A stretch of DNA of 33,741 nt from Candidatus Rokubacteria bacterium GWA2_73_35 (GTDB lineage: Bacteria; Methylomirabilota; Methylomirabilia; Rokubacteriales; CSP1-6). Positions within the stretch are counted from its first letter, which is position 1; the number at the start of each line of letters is the position of its first letter. The notes beneath the pieces were generated by a model. That model worked only from the letters and a program-made list of their open reading frames with translations, did not search any database and was not told where the DNA came from. Where the stretch lies: positions 1-33,741 of the forward strand of contig MGBU01000002.1 in NCBI GenBank assembly GCA_001790205.1, read 5' to 3'. Positions 1-8,768 of this stretch are shown one piece after another. Both the position numbers and the translations under genes were made by a program.

Positions 1-77
1 CCCTCGCGGATCCGCGCGCGCAGCGCCTCCGCGATGCGGTGGTAGCGAGGCACCCTGCCGTTCGCTCTGCCGTTCAT
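1..77 (-). CDS. GntR-family transcriptional regulator, N-terminal fragment (gene runs off the left edge)
   Basis: Reverse complement of 77..1 reads MNGRANGRVPRYHRIAEALRARIREG, the typical start of a GntR winged-helix domain (YxxIAxxLRxxIxxG). Only 25 residues are visible. Confidence 0.6.
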   Translation of the reverse strand, partial: MNGRANGRVPRYHRIAEALRARIRE

Positions 78-240
78 GGCCCCCCGGTGTTCTAGAACTC
101 CCCCGGCCCACGCGCCCGGCGGGCGCGAGGACGGGAAAGAACGGGTTCGCGCCGCCCGCCTGGGCGGGGGGCCGCGACGCATCCATTGTAGGGCGCCGGC
201 GCGCGGCGGCGCAAGGGCCAGAGCCGCAGGGCCGCCCAGC

Positions 241-269
241 TTGACAGGAGGCGGTGGCTTCTCTATTTT
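241..269 (+). promoter_or_regulatory. Candidate sigma70-like promoter for the carbohydrate ABC operon
   Basis: TTGACA at 241-246, 17-bp spacer, TATTTT at 264-269, upstream of the ATG at 344. Perfect -35; -10 matches 4/6. Confidence 0.5.
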
Positions 270-343
270 TGGCGGGCGTTCCAGATGGTGACTGCTGTTC
301 CAGATACGAAACCGCGGTTCCCTGGCCCGCGAGGGAGGCCCCC

Positions 344-1675
344 ATGAGAAGGCTCGTCGCCGCCGCCGCCGGCGCCTGGTTCGTCGCGCTCCTCGCCGTC
401 CCGGTCCACGCGCAGCCGAAGACGGTGCGCATCTGGCAGACCGAGACCGAGCCCCAGACGCTCGCGATGCTCAACCAGATCGCCGCCGACTTCCAGAAGG
501 TCCGGCCCGACATCGAGGTGAAGATCGAGGGGCTCGCGTGGGGCGACCTCGAGAAGAAGCTGACCGCGGCGCTGGCCGCGGGGGCGCCGCCGGACGCCTC
601 GCACGGCCAGCCCATCACCTGCGCCGCGTTCGCCGCCAAGGGACTGCTCCGGCCCCTCGACGACCTGGTGGAGACGCTCGGCCGGGACAACCTCGTCGAT
701 GCCTTCCGCAACCTCTGCCGGCGCGAGGGCCGCTACTACGGGGTCGGGCACTCGCCGGCGTCCTCGGTCTTCGTCTACCGTAAGGACCTCCTCGCCCAGA
801 AGGGCCTCAAGGTGCCGCGGACCTGGGATGAGCTGATCCAGGTCGCCGACGCGCTCCGGGAGGTCAAGGACGGCCAGGTCGTCCGCTACGGCCTCACCAT
901 GACCGGCGCGCCCCTCTTCATCAACATCGGGGTCGGCGAGTTGCTCAAGACCAACAACGGCCGGCTCTTCGACGGGAAGGGGCGCCCGACCCTCACCGAG
1001 AAGCCCGTCATCGAGCTGCTCGACTTCTACAAGAAGCTGAACCGCGTCCTGCCGCCGGGCTGGACCGGGCACGGCTACCTCGACACGTTCGCCAACCTCG
1101 CCAACGGCAAGGCGGCGATGCTCTACCAGGCCTACGGGCGCGGCGTCGGGTACATCGAGAAGTACGCCGCCAAGGAGCTGGCGGACCCCGCGCACTTCGC
1201 CGTCACCGACAAGGTGGTCGGGCCCTCGGGCAAGACGCCGGCGGCCCAGCTCGACAGCGAGCCCTGGATGGTCTTCAAGAACGCCAGGAACGGCGCCGAG
1301 GCGGTGGAGTTCCTCAAGTTCTTCTTCAGGGACGACAACTACATCCGCTACCTCCACACCGTGCCGATCCACCTCCTGCCGATCACCAAGTCCGCCTACA
1401 AGAACCCGAAGTACGCCGACAACCCGACGATCCGCAAGTGGCGGTCGTGGGTGGACATGCAGGAGAAGTACTTCCGCAACGACTGGATCAAGCCGATCCT
1501 CGTCACCGAGTGGGACGACCTCCAGAAGCCCTACCTCCTGGAGGTCATGGGCTCCGGTATCCTGGTGGACATGGTGATGGACGCGGTGAAGGGCATGGCC
1601 TCGCCCGAGGCGGCCTCCAAGGCCCAGAAGCGGGTCGAGGAGCTGCTCGCGCGCGGCGGCTACCTCAAGAAGTAG
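344..1675 (+). CDS. Carbohydrate-type ABC transporter substrate-binding protein (MalE/UgpB-like)
   Basis: Signal peptide MRRLVAAAAGAWFVALLAVPVHAQ followed by KTVRIWQTETEPQTLAMLNQIAADFQKVRPDIEVKIE. Start placed at ATG 344 rather than 254 because the signal peptide begins there. Confidence 0.93.
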   Translation: MRRLVAAAAGAWFVALLAVPVHAQPKTVRIWQTETEPQTLAMLNQIAADFQKVRPDIEVKIEGLAWGDLEKKLTAALAAGAPPDASHGQPITCAAFAAKGLLRPLDDLVETLGRDNLVDAFRNLCRREGRYYGVGHSPASSVFVYRKDLLAQKGLKVPRTWDELIQVADALREVKDGQVVRYGLTMTGAPLFINIGVGELLKTNNGRLFDGKGRPTLTEKPVIELLDFYKKLNRVLPPGWTGHGYLDTFANLANGKAAMLYQAYGRGVGYIEKYAAKELADPAHFAVTDKVVGPSGKTPAAQLDSEPWMVFKNARNGAEAVEFLKFFFRDDNYIRYLHTVPIHLLPITKSAYKNPKYADNPTIRKWRSWVDMQEKYFRNDWIKPILVTEWDDLQKPYLLEVMGSGILVDMVMDAVKGMASPEAASKAQKRVEELLARGGYLKK

Positions 1676-1690
1676 CGGGAGCCTGCGAGC

Positions 1691-2617
1691 GTGACCGTCC
1701 ACGCGGGTGCGGCCGCGCGCGTCCGGGCGCGGCCGCGCCGGCGGCTCGGGCCGGCGGCCCTCGGCGTGCTGGGTGTGCTGCCGGCCCTGCTGCTGATCGC
1801 GGCCCTCATCGCCTACCCGGTCGGGTACTCGATCTGGCTGAGCCTCCTCGACAAGCACTCCTTCTTCCCCGCGGAGCGCTGGGTCGGGCTCGACAACTAC
1901 GTCTACCTCCTGCGCGACACCGAGTTCTGGGACAGCCTGTGGAAGGGCGTCGTCTACGCCACGGGCACCACCGCGCTCCAGCTCGTGGCCGGCGTCGTCG
2001 CCGCCCTCGTGCTGCACCAGCCCTTCGTCGGCCGCACGCTGGTGCGGGCCCTCGTGCTCTTCCCCTACATGATCCCGACCATCGTGGCCGTGATCGTGTG
2101 GCGCTGGCTGCTCAACGAGACCTACGGCCTCGTCGACTACCTGCTGGTCGCCTGGGGCCTGGTCCGGCAGCCGATCGTGTGGCTCGGCACCGAGCACGTG
2201 ATGACGTCGCTGATCGGCATGAGCGTCTGGCAGTTCACGCCCTTCGTGGTGATCAGCGTGCTGGCCCGCCTGCAGACGATCCCGCCCGAGCTCTACGAGG
2301 CGGCCCGCGTGGACGGTGCCTCGCCCTGGGGCCGCTTCCGCTGGATCACGCTCCCCCAGCTCCGGGCGGTCCTGTTCGTGGTGATCCTCCTGCGCTCGAT
2401 CTGGATGTTCACCAAGTTCGACACGGTGTGGCTCTGGGGCGAGGGCGCCGGCGCGGGCCGCGAAATCCGGACGCTCCCCGTCTACGCGTACATGCGCACC
2501 TTCACCTACTACCAGGCCGGGTACGGCGCCGCGCTCGCCGTCGTCATGCTGCTGATGCTGATGGCGGCCACGGTCGCGTACTTCCGGCTCTTCTGGCGCG
2601 AGGAGGAGGCGGCGTGA
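1691..2617 (+). CDS. Sugar ABC transporter permease (MalF/UgpA-like)
   Basis: Multiple TM segments and EAARVDGASPWGRFRWITLPQL (EAA loop). Follows the substrate-binding protein gene. Confidence 0.95.
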   Translation: MTVHAGAAARVRARPRRRLGPAALGVLGVLPALLLIAALIAYPVGYSIWLSLLDKHSFFPAERWVGLDNYVYLLRDTEFWDSLWKGVVYATGTTALQLVAGVVAALVLHQPFVGRTLVRALVLFPYMIPTIVAVIVWRWLLNETYGLVDYLLVAWGLVRQPIVWLGTEHVMTSLIGMSVWQFTPFVVISVLARLQTIPPELYEAARVDGASPWGRFRWITLPQLRAVLFVVILLRSIWMFTKFDTVWLWGEGAGAGREIRTLPVYAYMRTFTYYQAGYGAALAVVMLLMLMAATVAYFRLFWREEEAA

Positions 2618-3438
2618 GGCGCGTGACCCGCCTGGCGCTCTACGCGGCCGCGCTGGGGCTCGCGGCGCAGGCGATCTTCCCGTTCCTCTGGATGCTCTCG
2701 ACCTCCCTCAAGCCCCCGCGCGAGGTGCTGGCCACGCCGCCGGGCCTGGTGCCCGCCGCGCCGACGCTCGACAACTTCGTCCGCCTCCTCACCGAGACGG
2801 CGTTCATCACCTACTTCCGCAACAGCGTGCTGGTCGCGGGCCTGACCGTGCTCCTCACCACCCTGGTCGGGGCCGTGGGCGCGTACAGCCTCACGCGCTT
2901 CCGCTTCCCCGGGCGGGAGGCGGTCGCGAAGCTGATCCTCGCGACCTACATGTTCGCGCCGATCCTGATCGTGGTCCCGATCTACATCATGGCGCGGCGG
3001 CTCGGGATCGTGAACACGCACACGGCGCTCGTGCTGTCCTACACGTCGTTCAGCCTGCCGTTCGCGCTCTGGCTCCTGCGCGCGTTCTTCCAGTCGATCC
3101 CGCTGGACCTCGAGGAGGCCGCGCTGGTCGACGGCGCGGGCCGGCCGCGCGCGGTCGCCTACGTCGTCGCCCCGCTCGCGCTGCCCGGGCTGCTCGCGAC
3201 CGCGATCTTCACGTTCACGCTGGCGTGGAACGACTACATCTTCACCCTCATCCTGATCGCCTCGGACGAGCTCAAGACGTTGCCGGTCGGCGTGCAGGAC
3301 CTCTTCGCGGCCGCCGTGGTGGACTGGGGCCTCGTCATGGCGGCGGGGGTGCTGATCACGATCCCGGCGCTCGCCTTCTTCATGGCCGTGCAGCGCCACC
3401 TCGTGGCGGGCTGGGGGAGCGGAGGGCTCAAGGGATGA
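2614..3438 (+). CDS. Sugar ABC transporter permease (MalG/UgpE-like)
   Basis: GTG start at 2614 overlapping the previous stop (GTGA). EEAALVDGAGRPRAVAYVVAPLALPGL is the EAA loop; LAWNDYIFTLIL is typical of the family. Confidence 0.94.
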   Translation: MRRVTRLALYAAALGLAAQAIFPFLWMLSTSLKPPREVLATPPGLVPAAPTLDNFVRLLTETAFITYFRNSVLVAGLTVLLTTLVGAVGAYSLTRFRFPGREAVAKLILATYMFAPILIVVPIYIMARRLGIVNTHTALVLSYTSFSLPFALWLLRAFFQSIPLDLEEAALVDGAGRPRAVAYVVAPLALPGLLATAIFTFTLAWNDYIFTLILIASDELKTLPVGVQDLFAAAVVDWGLVMAAGVLITIPALAFFMAVQRHLVAGWGSGGLKG

Positions 3439-4217
3439 CGGTCACGCGGTACGTGTCGCCGGCGGTGGAGCGCGCCTTCGCCATCCTCGAGGCGCTGGCC
3501 GAGGCGCGCGAGATGGGGCTCAGCGAGCTGGCCCGGGCCCTGCGCCTCGGCAAGAGCTCCGTCTACCGCCTGCTCAACACGCTGGTCTCCACGGGCTACG
3601 TGGAGAAGCGCCCCGACAGCGGCCGCTACCGGTTGACCTACCGGCTCTCGCTCCTGGCCGGCGCCGCGTCCGAGCGCTCCGGCCTCGCGGACGCGGCGGC
3701 GCCGGTGCTGCGCCGGCTCGCCGCCGAGACCGCCGAGAGCGCCAACCTCGGCGTGCTGGAGGGCGGCGTGGTCGTGAACCTGCTCCGCGTGGAGGGTCCG
3801 CAGCCGCTCCGCCTCCACCTCGCCCTGCCCGGCGGCGTGCCGCCGCACGCCACCGGCCTCGGCAAGGTGCTCCTCGCCGCGCTCGGGCCCGCGGAGCTGC
3901 GGGCCCGGCTCGGCTCGGCGCCGCTCGCGCGCCTGACGCCCAGGACCATCCGGGACCGCCGGACGCTCCGCGCCGAACTGGAGCGCGTCGGGCGGCTGGG
4001 CTACGCGGTGGACGACGAGGAGTGCAGCCTCGGCCTGCGCTGCGTCGCCGCGCCCGTCCGCGACCGGTCCGGCGAGGTGATCGCGGCCGTGAGCATCGCC
4101 GCGCCGGCCCACCGGCTGCCGCGCGAGCGCGTGCCGGAGGTCGCGCGAACGGTGACGCTCGCCGGCCGCGAGCTGTCGCGTCGACTCGGCCACGGCGAAT
4201 GGAGGGCACGCGCATGA
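3435..4217 (+). CDS. IclR-family transcriptional regulator
   Basis: ATGA overlap at 3435. Contains VERAFAILEALAEAREMGLSELARALRLGKSSVYRLLNTLVSTGYVEKR and an IclR effector domain (DDEECSLGLRCVAAPVRDRSGEVIAAVSIAAP). Confidence 0.95.
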   Translation: MTVTRYVSPAVERAFAILEALAEAREMGLSELARALRLGKSSVYRLLNTLVSTGYVEKRPDSGRYRLTYRLSLLAGAASERSGLADAAAPVLRRLAAETAESANLGVLEGGVVVNLLRVEGPQPLRLHLALPGGVPPHATGLGKVLLAALGPAELRARLGSAPLARLTPRTIRDRRTLRAELERVGRLGYAVDDEECSLGLRCVAAPVRDRSGEVIAAVSIAAPAHRLPRERVPEVARTVTLAGRELSRRLGHGEWRARA

Positions 4218-5164
4218 CCGTCCGCTTCGGGTTCTCCCTGCAAGGACGCGGTGCCCTGGCCGACCGCGACACGCTCGGCACGCTCGCCCGCCGCGCCGAG
4301 GCGCTCGGCTACGACTCGATCTTCGTGACCGACCGCCTCGTCATCCCGGCGGCGGCCACGAGCGCGTACCCCTACTCCCCCACCGGCGCGTTCCCGCTCG
4401 GCCCGGACGAGCCGTGGCTCGAGGCCCTGACCGCGCTCATGTGGCTGGCGACGATCACGGAGCGCATCCGCGTGGGCACCAGCGTCCTCGTCGTCCCCTA
4501 CCGGAACCCGATCGCGACCGCCAAGGCGCTCGCCACCGCCGACCACCTCTCCGGCGGGCGGATCATCCTCGGCGCCGGCGTCGGCTGGTGGCGGGAGGAG
4601 TTCGCGGCGCTCGGCGTGCCCTTCGCGGAGCGCGCGGCGCGGACGGACGAGGCGCTCCGCCTGATGAAGGCGGTCTGGACGGGCGAGCGCGTGAGCTTCG
4701 AGGGGCGCTTCTGGCGGGTGCAGGACGCCGGCGGCACGCGCCCGCGCCCGGCCCAGCGCCCCCACATCCCCGTCTGGATCGGCGGCCACAGCGAGGGCGC
4801 GCTGCGCCGCGTGGTGGCCCTGGCCGACGGCTGGCACCCCCTCGGCCTGCGCCCGCCGGTCCTGCTCCACCCCGAGGAGCTGGGCGGGAAGATCCGCCGC
4901 CTCCGCCAGCTCGCCGAGGAGGCCGGGCGCGACCCGGCGACGCTCACCGTCGCCTTCAAGGCGCCGGTCGCGCTGCGCCGCGAGCCCGGGGGCCCGCGCG
5001 GCGTGCTCGCCGGCACCGCCGCGGAGGTCGCGGAGGACCTGACCCGCTACGTCGCCGCGGGCGTCGAGCACTTCGTGCTCGACTTCACCGAGCCGACGCC
5101 CGCCGGGATGCTGGAGACCCTCGAGCGCTTCGCCGCCGGGGTGCGGCCCCGCGTCGGGCGCTGA
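4214..5164 (+). CDS. LLM-class (luciferase-like, probably F420-dependent) oxidoreductase
   Basis: ATGA overlap at 4214. Contains ALGYDSIFVTDRL, GRIILGAGVGWWREEFAALGV and RPHIPVWIGG, as in TIGR03619-like LLM proteins. Confidence 0.92.
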   Translation: MTVRFGFSLQGRGALADRDTLGTLARRAEALGYDSIFVTDRLVIPAAATSAYPYSPTGAFPLGPDEPWLEALTALMWLATITERIRVGTSVLVVPYRNPIATAKALATADHLSGGRIILGAGVGWWREEFAALGVPFAERAARTDEALRLMKAVWTGERVSFEGRFWRVQDAGGTRPRPAQRPHIPVWIGGHSEGALRRVVALADGWHPLGLRPPVLLHPEELGGKIRRLRQLAEEAGRDPATLTVAFKAPVALRREPGGPRGVLAGTAAEVAEDLTRYVAAGVEHFVLDFTEPTPAGMLETLERFAAGVRPRVGR

Positions 5165-5177
5165 GGCGCCGCGCGCC

Positions 5178-6248
5178 TCAGGCCTGCGCGGCGAGCTCGC
5201 GGCTCAGGGCGATCAGGCGCTCGAGCCGCTCCCGCGCGGCGCCCGCGTCGATCGAGCGCGCCCCCAGCTCGACGCCCTCCTTGAGGTCGCGCGCCTTGGC
5301 GCCCGCGACGAGGGCCGCCGCCGCGTTCATCAGGACGATGTCGCGCCGCGGCCCCGGCTCCCCGCGCAGGATGCCGCGGATGATCTCGGCGTTCTGCTCG
5401 CGGTCGCCGCCGAGGAGATCGTGGATCGAGGCGCGCGGCAGGCCGAAGTCCTCGGGGCGCACGGCGAACGTCCGCACGACGCCCTCGCGGACCTCCGAGA
5501 CGCGGCTCTCGCCCGTGTTCGAGATCTCGTCCAGGCCGTCGGCGCCGTGGACGACGAAGGCCCGGTGCGTGCCGAGCTCGGCGAGCACGCGCGCGAGCGG
5601 CTCGGTCAGCGCGGCCGCGTAGACGCCGACCACCTGCGCGTTGGCGCCCGCGGGGTTCGTGAGCGGCCCGAGCATGTTGAACACGGTGCGGACGCCCATC
5701 TCGCGGCGGGCGGCCATCACGTGCTTCATCGCGGTGTGGAGCAGCGGCGCGTAGAGGAAGCCGATGCCGACCTCGTCCACGCAGCGCGCGACCTTCTGGG
5801 GCGAGAGGTCCAGGGCGACGCCGAGCGTCTCCACCACGTCGGCGGAGCCGCAGAGCGAGGAGACCGAGCGGTTGCCGTGCTTGGCCACCCTGAGCCCGGC
5901 GCCCGCGACGACGAAGGCCGTCGCCGTCGAGACGTTGAAGGTGCCCGCCGCGTCGCCGCCCGTGCCGCAGGTGTCGATCAGCATGTCGCGGTCGGTGCCG
6001 GTGAGCGCCGTGACGCCGTCGGGCTCGGTGCGGATGCGGACGGCCTTCTGGCGCATCACCTGCGCGAAGCCGATCAGCTCCTCGACGGTCTCGCCCTTCA
6101 TGCGGAGCGCGGTGAGGAACGCGGCGATCTGGGCGTTCGTCGCCGCGCCCGACATGATCGCCTCCATCGCGGCGGCGGCCTCGATGCGCGTCAGGTCCCG
6201 GCGGTCCATCAGCGTGCGGAGCGCCTCGGTGATGATCGGGCTCGTCAT
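5178..6248 (-). CDS. trpD: Anthranilate phosphoribosyltransferase
   Basis: Contains DTCGTGGDAAGTFNVSTATAFVVAGAGLRVAKHGNRSVSSLCGSADVVETLGV and FNMLGPLTNPAG, the TrpD signatures. SD-like ggaggga lies upstream. Confidence 0.95.
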   Translation of the reverse strand: MTSPIITEALRTLMDRRDLTRIEAAAAMEAIMSGAATNAQIAAFLTALRMKGETVEELIGFAQVMRQKAVRIRTEPDGVTALTGTDRDMLIDTCGTGGDAAGTFNVSTATAFVVAGAGLRVAKHGNRSVSSLCGSADVVETLGVALDLSPQKVARCVDEVGIGFLYAPLLHTAMKHVMAARREMGVRTVFNMLGPLTNPAGANAQVVGVYAAALTEPLARVLAELGTHRAFVVHGADGLDEISNTGESRVSEVREGVVRTFAVRPEDFGLPRASIHDLLGGDREQNAEIIRGILRGEPGPRRDIVLMNAAAALVAGAKARDLKEGVELGARSIDAGAARERLERLIALSRELAAQA

Positions 6249-6302
6249 CGTCTGTTCCCTCCAGCCGGCCTCGGTCCCGCTAGTATACGGCTCCGCCCCC
6301 GG

Positions 6303-6392
6303 GAACGAATCGCGGGGTCGAGCCGCGCCCCGGGTTCCCCGGGGCGCGTGCGAGCGCCGGGGGGCTTGGGGGGCCCGTCGAGGCCCCCCATG
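6303..6392 (+). repeat. Dispersed intergenic hairpin repeat, copy 1
   Basis: gaacgaatcgc...tcgagccgcgccccgggttccccggggcgcgtgcgagcg..ccggggggcttggggggc...ccccccatg. Inverted homologous copy at 13935-14025. Two internal hairpins: GCGCCCCGGG-ttc-CCCGGGGCGC and GGGGGGCC-cgtcga-GGCCCCCC. Confidence 0.85.
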
Positions 6393-6395
6393 TCT

Positions 6396-7083
<688 letters not shown>

Positions 7084-7106
<23 letters not shown>

Positions 7107-7818
7107 ACTCCTCGCCCAGGTACGCCTCGATGACCTTCGGGTGGTTCGCGATGGCGGCCGGCGGCCCCTCGGCGATCCGCTCGCCGAAGCTCAGCACGAG
7201 GATGCGGTGCGAGAGCGCCATGACCGCGCGCATGTTGTGCTCGATCAACAGGATCGAGACGCCGTCGGCGTGGATCCGGCCGATGAGCTGCACCATCGTC
7301 TCGGTCTCCGCCGGGTTGAGCCCCGCCATCACCTCGTCGAGCAGCAGGAGCGTGGGCTCGGTCGCGAGCGCGCGGGCCAGCTCGAGCCGCTTGCGCTCCG
7401 CGAGCGTCAGCCCGGCCGCGCGCACCCCCTGCTTGCCGGCGAGGCCGACCCGCTCGAGCACGGCCGCGGCGCGCGCGGCCGCCGCCGCCGGGTGCGCGTG
7501 GCGCGCGAGCGCGCCGACCTTCACGTTGTCGAGCGCGCTCATGCGGGGGAACGGCCGGACGAGCTGGAACGTGCGCGCCAGCCCGAGGCGGCAGATCGCG
7601 TGCGGCTTGAGCCCGACGAGCGGGCGGCCGCGAAAGCTCACGCTCCCGGCGTCGGGCCGGAGGAAGCCGGAGAGGAGGTTGAACGCCGTCGTCTTCCCCG
7701 CCCCGTTCGGGCCGATGAGCCCGAGCATCTCGCCCTCCGCCAGGGCGAAGCTCAGGTCGTGCACCGCCTGGAGCCCGCCGAAGCGCTTGCTGAGCCCCCG
7801 CGCCTCGAGCAGGCTCAT
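7084..7818 (-). CDS. livG: Branched-chain amino acid ABC transporter ATP-binding protein (LivG-like)
   Basis: Start MSLLEARGLSKRFGG at 7818; GPNGAGKTTAFNLLSGFLRPDAG; LLLLDEVMAGLNPAE. Confidence 0.94.
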
Positions 7819-8768
7819 GGCCGGGCCCGCCGGCGCGCGAGCGCCCGCGCCAGGCGCGGGTACGCGCCCTCGGGCAGGAAGAGCACGACGCCGATCAGCA
7901 GGAGCCCGTAGGCGATCAGGTGGGCGCCGTACAGCCCGCTCTGCCCGAAGTAGAAGCGCGAGAGCTCGCCGAGGGGCGTGAGGATGAAGGAGCCGAGGAT
8001 CGGCCCGAGCAGCGTGCCGGCGCCGCCCACGATCGGCCGGAGGATGATCTCGACCGACATCGGGATCCCGAACACCGCGTTCGGCTGGAGCGAGAACAGG
8101 TAGAACGCGTAGAACGTCCCGCCGAGCCCGGTGAGGAACGACGAGACCAGCATCGCCAGGAGCTTGTACCGCAGCGTATCCACCCCGAGCGCCTCCGCCG
8201 CGCCCTCGTCCTCGCGGATCGCGGCGAGGTAGGCGCCGAAGCGCCGGCGCTCGATGGCCCAGGCGACGCCGGTCGCGAGCAGCAGGAGGGCGAGCGCGAT
8301 GTAGTAGTAGGCCCGGTTGTCCTGGAACTGGAACTGGCGCGGGTCGCCCGTGAACGTGATGTAGAGCCCGAGCGCGCCGCCGAGCGCGTCGATGTTCGAC
8401 GCCGCGATCCGGCCCACCTCGGCGAACGCCACCGTCAGCAGCACGAAGTAGAAGCCGCGCAGGCCGAAGCGGAAGCCGAGGTAGCCGATGACGCCGCCGA
8501 GCACGGCCGCGAGCGCCGCGCCGGCGAACATCCCCACCCACGGCGTGAGCCCCAGCTCGTTCGAGAGCATCGCCGCCGTGTAGCCGCCCACGCCGACGAA
8601 GGCCGCGTGGCCCGCGGAGAGCTGGCCCGCGTAGCCCCCGACGATGTTCCACGCCTGCCCGAGGTACGCGTAGAAGAAGATCAGGATGAAGATCGTCACG
8701 GCGTACGAGCTCAGCACGGCCGGGAGCGCCAGCAGCACCAGGAGCGCGGCGAGCCCCCCCCACCTCAT
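7815..8768 (-). CDS. livM: Branched-chain amino acid ABC transporter permease (LivM-like)
   Basis: ATG at 8768: MRWGGLAALLVLLALPAVLSSYAVTIFILIFFYAYLGQAWNIVGGYAGQLSAGHAAFVGVGGYTAAM. ATGA overlaps at both ends. Confidence 0.94.
   Translation of the reverse strand: MRWGGLAALLVLLALPAVLSSYAVTIFILIFFYAYLGQAWNIVGGYAGQLSAGHAAFVGVGGYTAAMLSNELGLTPWVGMFAGAALAAVLGGVIGYLGFRFGLRGFYFVLLTVAFAEVGRIAASNIDALGGALGLYITFTGDPRQFQFQDNRAYYYIALALLLLATGVAWAIERRRFGAYLAAIREDEGAAEALGVDTLRYKLLAMLVSSFLTGLGGTFYAFYLFSLQPNAVFGIPMSVEIILRPIVGGAGTLLGPILGSFILTPLGELSRFYFGQSGLYGAHLIAYGLLLIGVVLFLPEGAYPRLARALARRRARP

Noticed and set aside
263-2197. Long minus-strand ORF (644 aa) antisense to the sugar ABC genes, and many similar long antisense ORFs elsewhere
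   Set aside because: Low-complexity R/D/E/G/H/V-rich translations that mirror strongly coding genes on the other strand. High GC suppresses stop codons, and no domain motif is visible.
1438-3438. A 666-aa plus-strand ORF suggesting a giant fused protein
   Set aside because: Only the last 275 codons (from GTG 2614) are the MalG-like permease. The upstream part is out of frame within the binding protein and MalF genes and is composition-driven.
3574-4281. Arg/Pro/Ser-rich 235-aa minus-strand ORF
   Set aside because: Extremely biased composition, antisense to IclR, no start context.
6251-6300. Full sigma70 promoter for trpD
   Set aside because: TATACT is a good -10 on the minus strand, but I could not find a convincing -35 at 16-18 bp, so it is only mentioned in a finding.
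7470-7500. GCG/GCC-rich tandem-like stretch (gcggcgcgcgcggccgccgccgccggg)
   Set aside because: Falls inside livG and encodes an Ala-rich linker (AAAAARAAAVL); ordinary codon repetition in a GC-rich genome.
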